Below are positions 36,435 to 46,876 of a stretch of DNA of 64,000 nt, one piece after another. Where the stretch lies: NCBI GenBank assembly GCA_013285425.1, contig CP053447.1, positions 1,990,001 to 2,054,000 of the forward strand, in the 5' to 3' direction. The translations under genes were made by a program, and so were the position numbers. Every line of letters begins with the position of its first letter. Position 1 is the stretch's first letter. The notes beneath the pieces were generated by a model that was not told where the DNA came from, searched no databases, and was given only the letters and a program-made list of their open reading frames with translations. This stretch comes from Ignavibacteriota bacterium. Its GTDB lineage: Bacteria; Bacteroidota; Ignavibacteria; Ignavibacteriales; Ignavibacteriaceae.

Positions 36435-38159
36435 TCAATCATTAGCTCTGTATTTCTCAATCAGTTCAAAGATTCCATCCTTGTAACGTATAATGTTAGT
36501 GTATTTATTATTTCTTTGCGAACTGAATGAGATATTGTTATGAAATCCGTTTACACTAATACCAGATTCCATTTTAAATCTGATGTTTTTCCTTGTAGGA
36601 TTAATATTTCTGATTACAGTTAGTAAATACTTTGCGGCATCATAGCCGTATAATACATTTCTATTTATCTCTAAACCGGTAACCTTTTTGAAATCGTCTG
36701 AAAATTCTTTCAACTCAGGGTTGTTGTAATCTATAAAATAATCAGAGTCGAAAGTCAGTCTGTTGCTTAATGTTGAAGAAGACTCAAATCCTTTTCCTAA
36801 AAACCAATCCTGATTACCATAAAGATTAACATTTAATCCGTTCTGAACCATTTGGGATAATATTGTGCCGGCATCAGATGCATCAGATATCGGGACATAA
36901 ATTCCTTCTATTACACTTGATATAACTGATATTCTTGCAATCTGTTCACTTAGATCAAATGACTTACTCTTATAGGTTTCTTTAGCACTTATAATACCGC
37001 CAAGCTTTTCAAATTCCCTGATAAAACTTGCAGCCAATAATGGTGAGTATCCGTCAATTGAGTTGAGCACTGCAAGGTTTCTTTTATTCTCTACAAAGTA
37101 AAGGTATTGAGCAATTGTTTTACCTCTTGAGGTTAGCGAAGGATTTGCCTGAAAAAAATTTTCACTCAATTGTATCAAATCGTCATCAGTTGCAGTAGGT
37201 GAGATCAAACAAATATCAGAATTATTAATCTCCTTCAGAGCAGTTCTTACATCATCACTAAAGATTGGGCCCAAAATACATTTTAGGTTATTATCTTCAA
37301 CAAATTCTGAAGCAAACTGAGTTGTTAATTCTTTGCTTCGTTTAATATCTTTAACAATTAATCCAATATTATCTGTATTGGTTGAATTATATTTGTGAAA
37401 AGCGAACTTAATTCCTTCCAACACTTCAAGTGCAGATAGAATTTCTCTGTCATTAGAATCGGTTAATGAGATTAAAACACCAACAGCCGGAACTGATTCA
37501 TCAGACTGTGTTGATCTAATATTTTTTTTAAGATTTAATGCCTCTAAATATTCTTCAGAAGATATGAAATCAGAAGTTATTTCACTGAATTTTTTAACGG
37601 CATTTTGCTTATCATTTTCCTGTAATAATAACTTCCCTTCTAACAAAATAAGAAATGGCTCTATTTTTTTGTGTTTATATTGTTCGCAGGTTTTGCTGAT
37701 ATCGGAACTTTTAAGATAATTTAATGCGATTTTTTCTGCCAGATTTTTGTTTTCATTTGAATAAACAACCGATTTAGTATCATTAAGCAGACTTATCACA
37801 AGGTTAAATGCGGAAAGATATTTTTGCTGTTGTATATAATTATTAATAAGTAAAGTATTGGCTTCTTCAAGATATTTGCTTGTCGGATAATTTGCTAAGA
37901 AACGTTTTATTGCAGTTTCAGATTCAGAATATTTTTTCTGCTCCTGAAGTATTTTACAAATAAACAACGATGAAGCAGAAAGTTTGGAGTTATTTTCTTT
38001 TCTGGATTCAATTAATTTGAATAATGAAAGAGCATCAGAATATTTATGAGATTTATAAAACTGAAGTGCTTTTTCAAAGTCCCTGTTATTATCAACTGTG
38101 ATATTTTGTGAGAGTACAAAGGATGTAAATAAAATAAAAAATAAAAAAGCTTTTCTCAT
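36435..38159 (-). CDS. Secreted TPR plus ligand-binding protein (LpoA/LivK-like)
   Basis: This 574-residue protein has a signal peptide (about 1-17), N-terminal TPR-like helices (about 25-210), and a C-terminal type I periplasmic-binding domain (VGVLISLTDSNDREILSALEVLEG..., CLISPTATDDDLIQLSENFFQANPS, NVLYGYDAAKYLL). This two-part layout matches penicillin-binding-protein activator LpoA and related envelope proteins. No lipobox is clear. It may regulate peptidoglycan synthesis. Its stop lies 15 bases before the preferred radC start, so both may be cotranscribed. Confidence 0.75.
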   Translation of the reverse strand: MRKAFLFFILFTSFVLSQNITVDNNRDFEKALQFYKSHKYSDALSLFKLIESRKENNSKLSASSLFICKILQEQKKYSESETAIKRFLANYPTSKYLEEANTLLINNYIQQQKYLSAFNLVISLLNDTKSVVYSNENKNLAEKIALNYLKSSDISKTCEQYKHKKIEPFLILLEGKLLLQENDKQNAVKKFSEITSDFISSEEYLEALNLKKNIRSTQSDESVPAVGVLISLTDSNDREILSALEVLEGIKFAFHKYNSTNTDNIGLIVKDIKRSKELTTQFASEFVEDNNLKCILGPIFSDDVRTALKEINNSDICLISPTATDDDLIQLSENFFQANPSLTSRGKTIAQYLYFVENKRNLAVLNSIDGYSPLLAASFIREFEKLGGIISAKETYKSKSFDLSEQIARISVISSVIEGIYVPISDASDAGTILSQMVQNGLNVNLYGNQDWFLGKGFESSSTLSNRLTFDSDYFIDYNNPELKEFSDDFKKVTGLEINRNVLYGYDAAKYLLTVIRNINPTRKNIRFKMESGISVNGFHNNISFSSQRNNKYTNIIRYKDGIFELIEKYRAND

Positions 38160-38290
38160 TTTTAACGCATTTAAGTTTAATTCTTTTTAAGAATAAATAT
38201 TTTACAATCCGGTATAAAGTTTAATATAAAATAAAAAACTTTTTAACCTGAAAGAACTTTAACTAACTTACTATAAATACAAGCAAATAT

Positions 38291-39013
38291 CTAAGAGCTA
38301 AGCTCAATTGCTTTTGAAAAATGCATTTCAGATTTTTCAAAATCTTCCAATGCATAAAAAATCCTGCCGGCAAATTCCTGAACACCTGCATCATTAGCAT
38401 TTGTTTTTAATGCCTTTTCTATCGATGTAAGTGCGTGATTGTACATCTTAAGACTATAATAAATCTTTGCTGATATTAAATTCAACTCCCAAAAATCTGA
38501 ATAGACAAATTGTGCTTTAGTTATAAAATCCAAAGCTTTGTCATAGTTCTTAAGTTCATATTCAATCTTTGCAAGGTTAAGATGTGCCCTAAGCTTTAAT
38601 TCGTCATTATCGTTACTTTTAATGTAATCTGTAAAATATTCTTTGCTTAATTCATATTCATTTATCATCAGATAAGAGTACGCAATAAGATATAAAACAT
38701 AAGAGCTGCTTTGTTTAATGTTATCCAGAACCTGCACAGCTTCAAACCATTTTGAGTTTCTTAATAAAAATTGTCCGTAGTAAAGTGAAATATCAATATC
38801 TTCAGGAAACATGGAGTGTAATTGATCTAATAAAGCAATCGCAGAATCAACAAACCCCATATTCTCATAAAGCTCTGCCAATAAATAGTATGTTTCAACT
38901 GAGTCTTTCACATTTAATAGTCGTTTATAAATCTGAATGGCATGAAGATTTTTTCCTTCAGAAACGTATGTTGAAGCAAGCTTCAGTTTATATTTTACTT
39001 TTTCATCTTTCAT
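38291..39013 (-). CDS. TPR-repeat protein
   Basis: The 240-residue protein consists of TPR repeats, about six to seven helix-turn-helix units (YYLLAELYENMGFVDSAIALL, YLIAYSYLMINEYELSKEYF, LNLAKIEYELKNYDKALDFI, AGRIFYALEDFEKSEMHF). It has no signal peptide and is thus probably cytosolic. TPR repeats are scaffolds; no partner is known. It directly follows guaA, whose TAA abuts this ATG, so it is cotranscribed with guaA. Function unknown. Confidence 0.8.
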   Translation of the reverse strand: MKDEKVKYKLKLASTYVSEGKNLHAIQIYKRLLNVKDSVETYYLLAELYENMGFVDSAIALLDQLHSMFPEDIDISLYYGQFLLRNSKWFEAVQVLDNIKQSSSYVLYLIAYSYLMINEYELSKEYFTDYIKSNDNDELKLRAHLNLAKIEYELKNYDKALDFITKAQFVYSDFWELNLISAKIYYSLKMYNHALTSIEKALKTNANDAGVQEFAGRIFYALEDFEKSEMHFSKAIELSS

Positions 39014-40556
39014 TTATTCCCACTCAATGGTTGCGGGTGGTTTTGAACTTATATCATAAACAACTCTGTTAATACCGCGAACTTTATTAATAATTTTATT
39101 AGAAACATTAGAAAGGAAATCGTGTTCAAAATAATACCAATCAGCAGTCATTCCATCAACAGAAGTAACAGCACGTAAAGCCAGAACATATTCATAAGTT
39201 CTTGCATCGCCCATAACTCCAACTGATTGAACAGGCAGTAAAACAGCAAATGCCTGCCAAATATCATTATAAATTTCTGAATCTATAATTGACTTAATAA
39301 AAATATCATCAGCTTCTCTGAGCATTTCAAGTTTTTCTTTATCAACCGGACCAAGAACCCTAACTGCCAGTCCAGGACCGGGGAAAGGATGTCTTTGAAT
39401 AAATTCTTCCGGAATATTAAGTTCACGTCCGACATTTCTAACTTCATCTTTAAACAATGTTCTGAAAGGTTCGATTAATTTCAAATTCATTTTTTCAGGT
39501 AATCCGCCGACATTGTGATGAGACTTAATAGTAACAGAAGATCCTTTAACCGAAACTGATTCAATTACATCCGGATAAAGTGTTCCCTGAACAAGAAATT
39601 CAACATCTTTTATCTTTTTTGCTTCCTGTTCAAAGACTTCTATAAAAGTACTGCCGATAATTTTCCTTTTTTGCTCAGGATCAGAAATATTTTTTAACCT
39701 GCTGATAAAAAGTTCTGACGCATCTATATGAATATGATTCAAAGCTAATTTTTCATCAAACACTTCACGGATTTTCTGACTCTCATTTTTTCTCATCAAT
39801 CCTGTATCAATATGCAGGCAGATAAGATTTTCGCCTATCGCTTTTTTAACTAAAACTGCTGCAACAGTAGAATCAACACCACCGCTTAAAGCACAGATTG
39901 CTTTGGATTTATTTACCTTTGACTTTATTTCCTGAACAGTGCTATCAACAAAATTGTGCGGGTTCCATTCCCCTTTACAATTGCAAATATCGTATAAAAA
40001 GTTATTTATTATTTTTTTACCTTCAATTGTATGAACAACCTCCGGATGAAACTGAACTCCATATATTCTGTTATCTTCATTTGAAATTGCAGCAATCGGA
40101 GTATGATCAGATTTTGCAACAGTATCAAACCCTTCCGGTAATTTTGTTATGTAATCGCTTATGGCTCATCCAAACCTGTGAAGTCTGACTGATTCCATTA
40201 AACAATGGAGATGATTTAATAACATTTAATAATGCCCGTCCATATTCTCTGTCTTTGGCAGGTTCAACTTTACCTCCAAATTTCTCAGTTAAAATCTGAA
40301 GTCCGTAGCATATTCCAAGAATCGGAATTTTGATTTTCAGAATCCCCGCATCAAAATCCGGAGCATCCTGATCATAAACGCTCATTGGTCCACCGGAAAG
40401 AATTATTCCTGATGGATTAAATTTTAATACTTCATTTACAGAAATTTTATGTGAGTGGATTTCAGAATAGACATTAGCTTCTCTAACACGCCTGGTAATC
40501 AGTTGAGTGAATTGCGAACCAAAATCAATTATCAGAATTTTTTCTTTTAACTGCAT
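39014..40556 (-). CDS. guaA: GMP synthase, interrupted by a +1 frameshift
   Basis: The 5' part encodes the class I glutamine amidotransferase domain ([40 protein letters not shown] with the catalytic Cys). It runs to QVWMSH, where one extra base near 40157-40160 shifts the frame. The next frame holds [11 protein letters not shown] (catalytic His), the ATP-PP loop [15 protein letters not shown] and the C-terminal dimerisation domain, ending PPATIEWE. Restored length is 513 residues, normal for GuaA, which makes GMP from XMP. The indel is in a short AA, so a base error is likely rather than decay; both halves are otherwise conserved. Confidence 0.93.
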
Positions 40557-40572
40557 AGGCTTATTTAAAAAT

Positions 40573-40604
40573 AAAACAAAATCCGGTTACCCGAATTTTG
40601 TTTT
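40573..40604 (-). terminator. Terminator after gcvH
   Basis: AAAACAAAAT and ATTTTGTTTT, plus CGG with CCG nearer the loop (one mismatch), form a long hairpin. It sits between the gcvH stop and the guaA start and would end the efp-accB-accC-gcvH run. Confidence 0.65.
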
Positions 40605-40626
40605 TAAAATTTTTTAAAGATTGAGA

Positions 40627-41007
40627 TTACTGACCAATTAGCGCTTTATAAGCAGCAGCATCCAGCAGATCATTCAGTTCTGAAGCATCGCTTATTTCAA
40701 TCTTGATCATCCAGCCTTTTCCATAAGGATCAGAATTAACATCTTCAGGCGAGTCTTTAAGTGCTTCATTAATCTGAATAACTTTACCTGAATATGGGGC
40801 ATAGATATCACTGACAGTTTTAACTGCTTCTATTGTTCCGATTGAATCCCCTTTTTTAACTTCAGCTAATGCAGGATCAATATCAACAAAAACGACGTCA
40901 CCTAATTCGCCCTGAGCATAATCGGTAACACCAATTGTTCCTGTTTTTCCTTCAATAAGGATCCATTCGTGTTCTTTTGTGTATTTAAGATTATCTGGAA
41001 TATTCAT
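40627..41007 (-). CDS. gcvH: Glycine cleavage system H protein
   Basis: This 126-residue protein has the H-protein fold, with the lipoyl-lysine site IGTIEAVKTVSDIYAPYSG (Lys63) and GVTDYAQGELGDVVFVDI before it. It shuttles the aminomethyl group among the P, T and L proteins of glycine decarboxylase. None of those genes are in the window; gcvH here follows the acetyl-CoA carboxylase genes accB-accC by 32 bases, so it may be cotranscribed with them. Confidence 0.96.
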   Translation of the reverse strand: MNIPDNLKYTKEHEWILIEGKTGTIGVTDYAQGELGDVVFVDIDPALAEVKKGDSIGTIEAVKTVSDIYAPYSGKVIQINEALKDSPEDVNSDPYGKGWMIKIEISDASELNDLLDAAAYKALIGQ

Positions 41008-41039
41008 TTTATAGCCTTTAAATTTTTCTGAGTAATGTG

Positions 41040-42380
41040 TTATTTATCTGTATTAAATTTATCTAAAAATCCGGTATCAAAATTTCCATTGATAAATCTT
41101 GGGTCATCAAGAACTTTAAGATGAAAAGGTATAGTAGTTTTAATACCTTCGATTACAAATTCTTCCAAAGCTCTTTTTCCTCTTGCAAGTGCTCTTTCCC
41201 TGTTTTTTCCCCAAACAATTAATTTTGCTACTAAAGAATCATAATATGGTGGTATAGTATAGGATTGATAAATATGAGAATCAACTCTAACCCCGAATCC
41301 GCCCGGTAAATTAAGTGAAGTTATCTTTCCCGGAGATGGTCTGAAATTATTTTCAGGGTCTTCAGCATTTATTCTGAACTCTATACTATGACCATACGGC
41401 GGTATCGGAGCAGTATCAATTTTATTGCCGGCTGCAACCAGTATCTGCTGTCTAACCAGATCAACATTACACACAGATTCAGTAACAGGATGTTCAACCT
41501 GAATCCTTGTATTCATTTCCATAAAATAGAAATTCTTATGTTTATCAAGTAGAAACTCAATTGTACCAGCACCAAGATAATTAACTGTTTTTGCTCCTCT
41601 GATAGCGGCTTCACCCATTTTTTGTCTAAGCTGTTCTTCAAGAGCAGGTGAAGGAGATTCTTCAATAAGTTTTTGATGTCTTCTTTGTATAGAACAATCT
41701 CTTTCGCCGTAATGATAAACGTTGCCAAATTTATCTCCCAGCACCTGGATTTCAACATGTCTGGGATTTTCAATAAACTTTTCAACATAAACATCCGGAT
41801 TACCAAAAGCTGCCTCAGCTTCGGTTCTGGCGGTTTGAAAAGCCTTTTCAAATTCTTTTTGTTCCCAAACGATTCTCATACCTTTTCCGCCCCCGCCCGC
41901 AGAAGCTTTAATGATTACCGGAAAACCAATTTCACGAGCAATATTAAAAGCATCATTAAGCTCACTAACTACTCCATCACTTCCGGGGACAACAGGAACA
42001 TCATTTTTTTTCATCGTATCTTTAGCAAAAGATTTGTCACCCATTGCTCTGATCATTTCGGGGGTCGGTCCAATAAAAGTAATTTTTGATTCAGCACATA
42101 TTTCTGAAAAGTCCGCATTTTCTGCAAGAAATCCATAACCGGGATGAATTGCATCGGCACCAGTAATTTGTGCAGCAGAAATTATAGAAGGGATTTTAAG
42201 ATAGCTGTCTCTACCAAGTGCTGGTCCAATACAAACAGCTTCATCAGCAAAAGTAACATGTAATGAATCGCGATCTGCTTCTGAATAAACTGCAACGGTT
42301 TTTATCCCAAGTTCCTTACAAGTACGGATAATTCGTAAAGCAATTTCACCACGATTGGCAATTAGAATTTTATTAAACAC
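41040..42380 (-). CDS. accC: Acetyl-CoA carboxylase, biotin carboxylase subunit
   Basis: The 446-residue protein starts with GTG and shows [20 protein letters not shown], the ATP-grasp loop [16 protein letters not shown], and [16 protein letters not shown]. It carboxylates biotin on AccB, the first half of malonyl-CoA formation for fatty acid synthesis. It follows accB by 19 bases, the usual pairing. accA and accD are elsewhere. Confidence 0.97.
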   Translation of the reverse strand: MFNKILIANRGEIALRIIRTCKELGIKTVAVYSEADRDSLHVTFADEAVCIGPALGRDSYLKIPSIISAAQITGADAIHPGYGFLAENADFSEICAESKITFIGPTPEMIRAMGDKSFAKDTMKKNDVPVVPGSDGVVSELNDAFNIAREIGFPVIIKASAGGGGKGMRIVWEQKEFEKAFQTARTEAEAAFGNPDVYVEKFIENPRHVEIQVLGDKFGNVYHYGERDCSIQRRHQKLIEESPSPALEEQLRQKMGEAAIRGAKTVNYLGAGTIEFLLDKHKNFYFMEMNTRIQVEHPVTESVCNVDLVRQQILVAAGNKIDTAPIPPYGHSIEFRINAEDPENNFRPSPGKITSLNLPGGFGVRVDSHIYQSYTIPPYYDSLVAKLIVWGKNRERALARGKRALEEFVIEGIKTTIPFHLKVLDDPRFINGNFDTGFLDKFNTDK

Positions 42381-42399
42381 AGCTTCTCGTATTTAATGA

Positions 42400-42864
42400 T
42401 TAGCTTTTCTCAATTAAGAATAAAGGTTGACTGTATTCAACCGGTTTACCGTTATCTACAAGGATTTTTACTATCCTACCACTGACATCGCTTTCAATTT
42501 CATTCATCAATTTCATAGCTTCAACTATACATAGAACTGTGCCTGAAGATACGACATCACCTACCTGTACGTAAGCATCTGCATCAGGGGCAGGCGCTCT
42601 GTAAAATGTTCCTACAATAGGAGATTTTATTTCATGAAGATGTGAAGTTTCTTCAGCAGACTTTTTCTCTTCAGACTTTACAACTGGTGCAATATTCTGC
42701 TGACTAACCGGAGATACAGAAGAAGCTGCAGGTATTGCAACAGATTGTGTTACACGCACCTTTTTTGCAAGCTTAACACGAATACCATTTTCTTCCACTT
42801 CAAGATCTGTAACCTGACTGCCTTCGAGAATCTTGATTAGCTTTTTTATAAGATTTAGATCCAT
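42400..42864 (-). CDS. accB: Acetyl-CoA carboxylase, biotin carboxyl carrier protein
   Basis: The 154-residue protein has an N-terminal helical part, an Ala/Pro/Ser-rich linker (about 44-75), and the biotinyl domain with EAMKLMNE (Lys118 the biotin site) and [19 protein letters not shown]. It carries CO2 from AccC to AccA/D. Located between efp (14 bases upstream) and accC. Confidence 0.97.
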   Translation of the reverse strand: MDLNLIKKLIKILEGSQVTDLEVEENGIRVKLAKKVRVTQSVAIPAASSVSPVSQQNIAPVVKSEEKKSAEETSHLHEIKSPIVGTFYRAPAPDADAYVQVGDVVSSGTVLCIVEAMKLMNEIESDVSGRIVKILVDNGKPVEYSQPLFLIEKS

Positions 42865-42878
42865 TTTATTTCCTTTAT

Positions 42879-43442
42879 TTAGGATTTAACTCTTTCAACA
42901 TACTCGCCGGTACGTATATCTATTTTTATTACATCATCCGCATCAATAAACAGCGGAACACTAACGGTTGCTCCGGTTTCCATCTTTGCAGGTTTAAAAG
43001 TATTAGTTGCTGTATTACCTCGGAACCCAGGTTCAGTTTCAACAACTTTAAGATAAGCAAATATCGGAGGTTCAACAGTTATTATTTCATCACCGTCAAA
43101 AAGAATTTCAATTTCTTCACTGCCTTTTAAATAATCAACAGAATCACCAAATAAACCGACCGGAACATTAATCTGTTCATAAGTTTCATTGTCCATTAGC
43201 ACAAGAAAATCAACTTCACTGTAAAGATACTGGAATTTTTTCCTTTCGACCCTTATAATCTCTATTGACTCGCCGCTTCTAAATGTGTTTTCCAGAACTT
43301 TACCGGTTTTAAGATTTTTTAATGTACTTCTTACAAAAGCACCCCCTTTACCTGGTTTAACATGTTGAAATTCAACTATTATGAATGGATCATTTTTGAA
43401 TCGAATAATTAGTCCATTCCTGAAATCAGAAGTATCAGCCAT
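42879..43442 (-). CDS. efp: Elongation factor P
   Basis: This 187-residue protein has the three EF-P beta-barrels: the KOW-like [17 protein letters not shown] with tip Lys32 at the position modified in some bacteria, the middle [28 protein letters not shown], and the C-terminal [33 protein letters not shown] signature. It relieves ribosome stalling at proline stretches. It leads accB. No EpmA/EpmB-type modifier gene is in the window. Confidence 0.97.
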   Translation of the reverse strand: MADTSDFRNGLIIRFKNDPFIIVEFQHVKPGKGGAFVRSTLKNLKTGKVLENTFRSGESIEIIRVERKKFQYLYSEVDFLVLMDNETYEQINVPVGLFGDSVDYLKGSEEIEILFDGDEIITVEPPIFAYLKVVETEPGFRGNTATNTFKPAKMETGATVSVPLFIDADDVIKIDIRTGEYVERVKS

Positions 43443-43530
43443 AAGCCTTTAATAAATTGTTAAAATTGATTGAAAAAATAGAGATAGATGTTTCTAATGT
43501 CAAGAAATACTTTTAGACGATTTTTAACAA

Positions 43531-43556
43531 AAAACCGTGAAAATCTCCACGGTTTT
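43531..43556 (-). terminator. Terminator after the YfgM-like TPR membrane protein
   Basis: Perfect nine-base arms AAAACCGTG and CACGGTTTT enclose an eight-base loop. On the minus strand the stem continues TTTTGTTAAAA. It is 25 bases downstream of the stop of the 43581-44267 gene, separating it from efp. Confidence 0.75.
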
Positions 43557-43580
43557 GATAAAAATTGATTGAAAATCAAG

Positions 43581-44267
43581 CTAATTCAATTGAGTCAAGT
43601 ATCTATCAACCTGTGAGACAACCATTGAAGTTTTGTATTCCTCTTTTATTGTCTCAAATAATGTTTTAGCTTGTTCCAAATCGCCAGCTTCGAAATAATT
43701 AACTGCTGCCTGATAAATATAATCAGCATTACGCACATCTTTTTTGATTACTCTCGAAGCCTTAAGATACAAATCAGCAGCTTTTTTATACTCATTTTTC
43801 AAAGCATAGTAAGAAGCCTGACCGGCGAGTGAAGCTGAAATAAAAATATCAATATCACCACTATAATCTTCATAGTACTTGAATGCATCATCTGCTTTAC
43901 CAAGATTAGAGTAACAGTTTGCGAGATATATTTTGGCTGTTTCACCATTTTCGGTACTTCCGTATTCGGACACAATATCTTTTAAACCAAGCAGTTTTGT
44001 ATCTTTTCTGCCTTCTATTGCTCCAAGATAATCGCCCGAATCATACATTTCCATAACTTTTGATAAATGATATCCAGCTTCTTCATTCTGATCACTCCTG
44101 TAATTCAAGAATAATATAACAGCTATAACAACAACAGCTGCAACACCAACATACATCATTATCTTGTTTTTGTTTTCCTCAAAGAAAACTTGTGATTTGT
44201 AATAAAACTCAACAAGTTTATCTTCTTTGATTTGTTTTCTTGAAAGCTTTTTTTGTTTGGTTAGCAT
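43581..44267 (-). CDS. YfgM-like TPR membrane protein
   Basis: The 228-residue protein has an N-terminal basic stretch, one membrane helix (IMMYVGVAAVVVIAVILFL, about 36-54) and a periplasmic TPR-like tail (AKIYLANCYSNLGKADDAFKYYE, YIYQAAVNYFEAGDLEQAKTLFE). The layout (N-in, single helix, TPR) matches YfgM, an ancillary chaperone of the SecYEG translocon. No bamB-like partner is beside it. It ends in its own terminator. Confidence 0.75.
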   Translation of the reverse strand: MLTKQKKLSRKQIKEDKLVEFYYKSQVFFEENKNKIMMYVGVAAVVVIAVILFLNYRSDQNEEAGYHLSKVMEMYDSGDYLGAIEGRKDTKLLGLKDIVSEYGSTENGETAKIYLANCYSNLGKADDAFKYYEDYSGDIDIFISASLAGQASYYALKNEYKKAADLYLKASRVIKKDVRNADYIYQAAVNYFEAGDLEQAKTLFETIKEEYKTSMVVSQVDRYLTQLN

Positions 44268-44481
44268 TCCTTTTTCCTGTTCTGATTATAAAAAACTGGC
44301 GCAAATTTAACACTAAATTGCCTAATGTTCCAAGGGATTATTATTAGAGATATATTAAAATTAGACTATTAAAATAATTTCATAAGTTTCAAATAAGATT
44401 CTTTCATCAACAAACCCATTATCTTAACCATAAATAACAAACAATTTTTTAAGAAATCTTTAGCGTCAAATTGTCATTGAG

Positions 44482-44555
44482 TACGCCCGGCAGGATTTGA
44501 ACCTGCAACCTTTGGAACCGGAATCCAACATTCTATCCAGTTGAACTACGGGCGC
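44482..44555 (-). tRNA. tRNA-Arg (anticodon CCG)
   Basis: The minus strand folds into a cloverleaf: acceptor GCGCCCG with CGGGCGT, D-stem GTTC/GAAT, anticodon stem TTGGA/TCCAA with loop TTCCGGT (anticodon CCG, reading CGG), and T arm GCAGG TTCAAAT CCTGC. The 3' CCA is not encoded. Total 74 bases including the discriminator A. It stands alone between the YfgM-like gene and a methyltransferase. Confidence 0.95.
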
Positions 44556-44669
44556 ATTTATTTGATTTTTTCACGTTTCTAATTTAATCAGAAAACACAA
44601 TTAAAGCTTCGGTTTTTTTTAAAAGGATTAAGGGAAACTAAGGAACAAGAATTTTTTATTCCTGAACTC

Positions 44670-45212
44670 TTACTTAATAAAATGATATAGTACAAGATTC
44701 TTCATTGGAACAATTTGCATCTCTGAAAAGCCAACTTTATCAGAAAGTTGTTTTAGAAATTCTTCTCTTAATCTATGCTCAATCGGCGGACCGGATTCTT
44801 CAACAATATATTTAAATTCTAATATTGAAACCTGCTGAGCAGCAACTCTTTTTGCTTCCTGTAAGGCTTTGGTATAATCATCAACCTCATGAAAAATCAC
44901 TCCCATAAAAATTAAGTCGAAAGTGTTATCGTCAAAGGGAAGATCTTCTGCATGTGCAATTTTAAAATCCACATCTGGTAAATAACCTTTTGCGGCAGCT
45001 ATCATTTCGGGATTAATATCTAAACCTGTAACTTTTTTGTCATGTTTATAAAATCCTTCTGCAAATACTCCACTTCCGGTTCCTATATCTAAAACAGAAT
45101 TAATTTTTTTATGATCCAGACAAAGACCAACAACTTTTTCAACTTCTAATCGTTCAATTCTTTCAAGTGATCTCAGACGTTCAATGCCATTATTATAAAC
45201 TCTATCATTCAT
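44670..45212 (-). CDS. Class I SAM-dependent methyltransferase (downstream gene of redox island)
   Basis: The 180-residue protein has motif I VLDIGTGSGVFAEGF, the acidic VTGLDINPEMIAAAK, EDLPFDDNTFDLIFMGVIFHEVDDY, and a C-terminal IVPMKNLVLYHFIK. It belongs to the broad UbiE/methyltransferase-11 type; the substrate is not predictable, and no cysteine set typical of ArsM is present. It follows another methyltransferase by about 80 bases and may be part of the redox island's transcript. Confidence 0.85.
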   Translation of the reverse strand: MNDRVYNNGIERLRSLERIERLEVEKVVGLCLDHKKINSVLDIGTGSGVFAEGFYKHDKKVTGLDINPEMIAAAKGYLPDVDFKIAHAEDLPFDDNTFDLIFMGVIFHEVDDYTKALQEAKRVAAQQVSILEFKYIVEESGPPIEHRLREEFLKQLSDKVGFSEMQIVPMKNLVLYHFIK

Positions 45213-45291
45213 TATCTAATTCCTTTATCAAGTTAGAAGTATTGGTTGATTAATTAAATATTGCAGGCTCAATTTATGAAATTAAATTTGA

Positions 45292-45909
45292 TTATGAGTG
45301 CTCTAAAACAAGCACCTGACTTGTCGAAGGAGTGTTTTTAAGTTCAAAAACTATGTTTAATTCTGCTTTGCTTGCTAAATTGGTAAGTCCGTTATTTGCA
45401 ACGAAGTCCTTAAAATTTTTGTAATGTTCTCGACCAGCAAAATATTCTACTAATTCATTAAATACACTCCAGAATCCCTTCCTTACTGGTACAAGATAGT
45501 CTCCAATAATAATTTTATCAGCAATTAAAGACATTTCTTTAATCAAATTTATTCTCTCTTCTGGATTAACCTCGTGAATAACATAAGTCATAACAGCATA
45601 ATCAAAATGCTGATTTGTTTTTACTAATTCCGATAAATTGGAGTGGAGAAAAGAGATTTTTGAGTTTGAATATTTTTCAAATGTACGATTTGCTGTGTTT
45701 ATATTTTTCTCAGACAAATCTATACCAACAACTTTAGCTGCTTTATCAGCCACATAAAAAGAAAACCTTCCGGTACCGCAGCCAACATCAATCACTGAGG
45801 AGTTTGGCTGAATGATTTTCTTAATCTCGCCGAACATTTTATCCTGGTTAGGAGCGATAAACTTATCATAAAACCAGCCATCATACCAGTGATTTTTAGT
45901 TTGATTCAT
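45292..45909 (-). CDS. Class I SAM-dependent methyltransferase overlapping trxB
   Basis: The 205-residue protein has motif I SVIDVGCGTGRFSFYVADKA, VVGIDLSEKNINTANRTF, and a C-terminal unit after IIIGDYLVPVRKGFW. It is related to the methyltransferase-25 group; the substrate is unknown. Its ATG lies inside the trxB 3' end (14-base overlap), strong evidence of cotranslation with thioredoxin reductase. A link to redox-active or metal(loid) substrates is a hypothesis from this context only. Confidence 0.85.
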   Translation of the reverse strand: MNQTKNHWYDGWFYDKFIAPNQDKMFGEIKKIIQPNSSVIDVGCGTGRFSFYVADKAAKVVGIDLSEKNINTANRTFEKYSNSKISFLHSNLSELVKTNQHFDYAVMTYVIHEVNPEERINLIKEMSLIADKIIIGDYLVPVRKGFWSVFNELVEYFAGREHYKNFKDFVANNGLTNLASKAELNIVFELKNTPSTSQVLVLEHS

Positions 45910-46876
45910 TTACAACTTCTGACTGTGCAAGTTCGTATTCTGTAATTTCCTTTTTAATATTATTAATATATTCAGAAGCACTCAGTGCAGCTATTGTCCC
46001 ATCGGCAACTGCAGTAGTTACTTGTCTGTATTTTTTTTGAATTGAATCACCGGCGGCATACACACCCTGAATATTAGTCTTCATATTATTATCAACAATT
46101 ATTTCATTCCATTTATTAAGTTCAATCTTCCCTTGTAATGATTCCGTATTTGGAACATATCCGATAAATACAAATACACCATCAATTTTCAATTCATTTA
46201 TTTCATTAGTTCTCTGATGTTGAATTTTTACACTTTCAAGTTTTTCATTCCCAATAAACTCAATGATTTTTGATTCCATTATAAAACTGATTTTATCATT
46301 GTTCTTAGCTTCTTCAACATAATGATCCAATGCCTGAAAGTGATCAAACTGATGGACGATAGTAACTTTAGATGCATATTTGGTCAATGAGACCGCTTCT
46401 TCCAAAGCTGAGTTTCCACCCCCGACAACAATTATTTCCTTATCCTGGAAAAAATCACCATCGCAGGTAGCACAATAAGAAATCCCCCTACCTTTAAAAT
46501 CTTCTTCACCAATTGCACCAATCATTCTTGATTTACCACCTGTTGCGATAATAACCGCATCAGAAGTATAAACATCTTTATTATTAACAACTACTTTTTT
46601 TAGTCTATCGTTAAGGTCAAGTGAAGTAATCTTAATATTTGATTTAATCTTACATCCAAATTTTTGTGCTTGTGTTTTCATTGTTCTTGCGAGAGCATAT
46701 CCGCTTACATTTTCCACACCCGGATAATTTGCTATCTCGTGTGTAAGAACCATCTGTCCGCCGACTGCACCTTCATTTAAAATCAGAGTGCTCATCTTAG
46801 CTCTTGAAAGATAAATTCCTGCTGTTAAACCAGCAGCACCGGCACCAACAATTATTGCATCAAAATGATTTTCCAT
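45896..46876 (-). CDS. trxB: Thioredoxin reductase
   Basis: This 326-residue flavoprotein has the FAD loop AIIVGAGAAGLTAGIYL, the redox disulfide SYCATCDGDFF, the NADPH loop IIVVGGGNSALEEAV and the C-terminal GVYAAGDSIQKKYRQVTTAVADG. It reduces thioredoxin-like proteins with NADPH. ATG at 46876 starts at the FAD motif; an in-frame TTG at 46906 would add 10 residues. It lies in a cluster with a thioredoxin-fold protein, GroES and glutaredoxin upstream and two methyltransferases downstream. Confidence 0.95.
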   Translation of the reverse strand: MENHFDAIIVGAGAAGLTAGIYLSRAKMSTLILNEGAVGGQMVLTHEIANYPGVENVSGYALARTMKTQAQKFGCKIKSNIKITSLDLNDRLKKVVVNNKDVYTSDAVIIATGGKSRMIGAIGEEDFKGRGISYCATCDGDFFQDKEIIVVGGGNSALEEAVSLTKYASKVTIVHQFDHFQALDHYVEEAKNNDKISFIMESKIIEFIGNEKLESVKIQHQRTNEINELKIDGVFVFIGYVPNTESLQGKIELNKWNEIIVDNNMKTNIQGVYAAGDSIQKKYRQVTTAVADGTIAALSASEYINNIKKEITEYELAQSEVVNESN

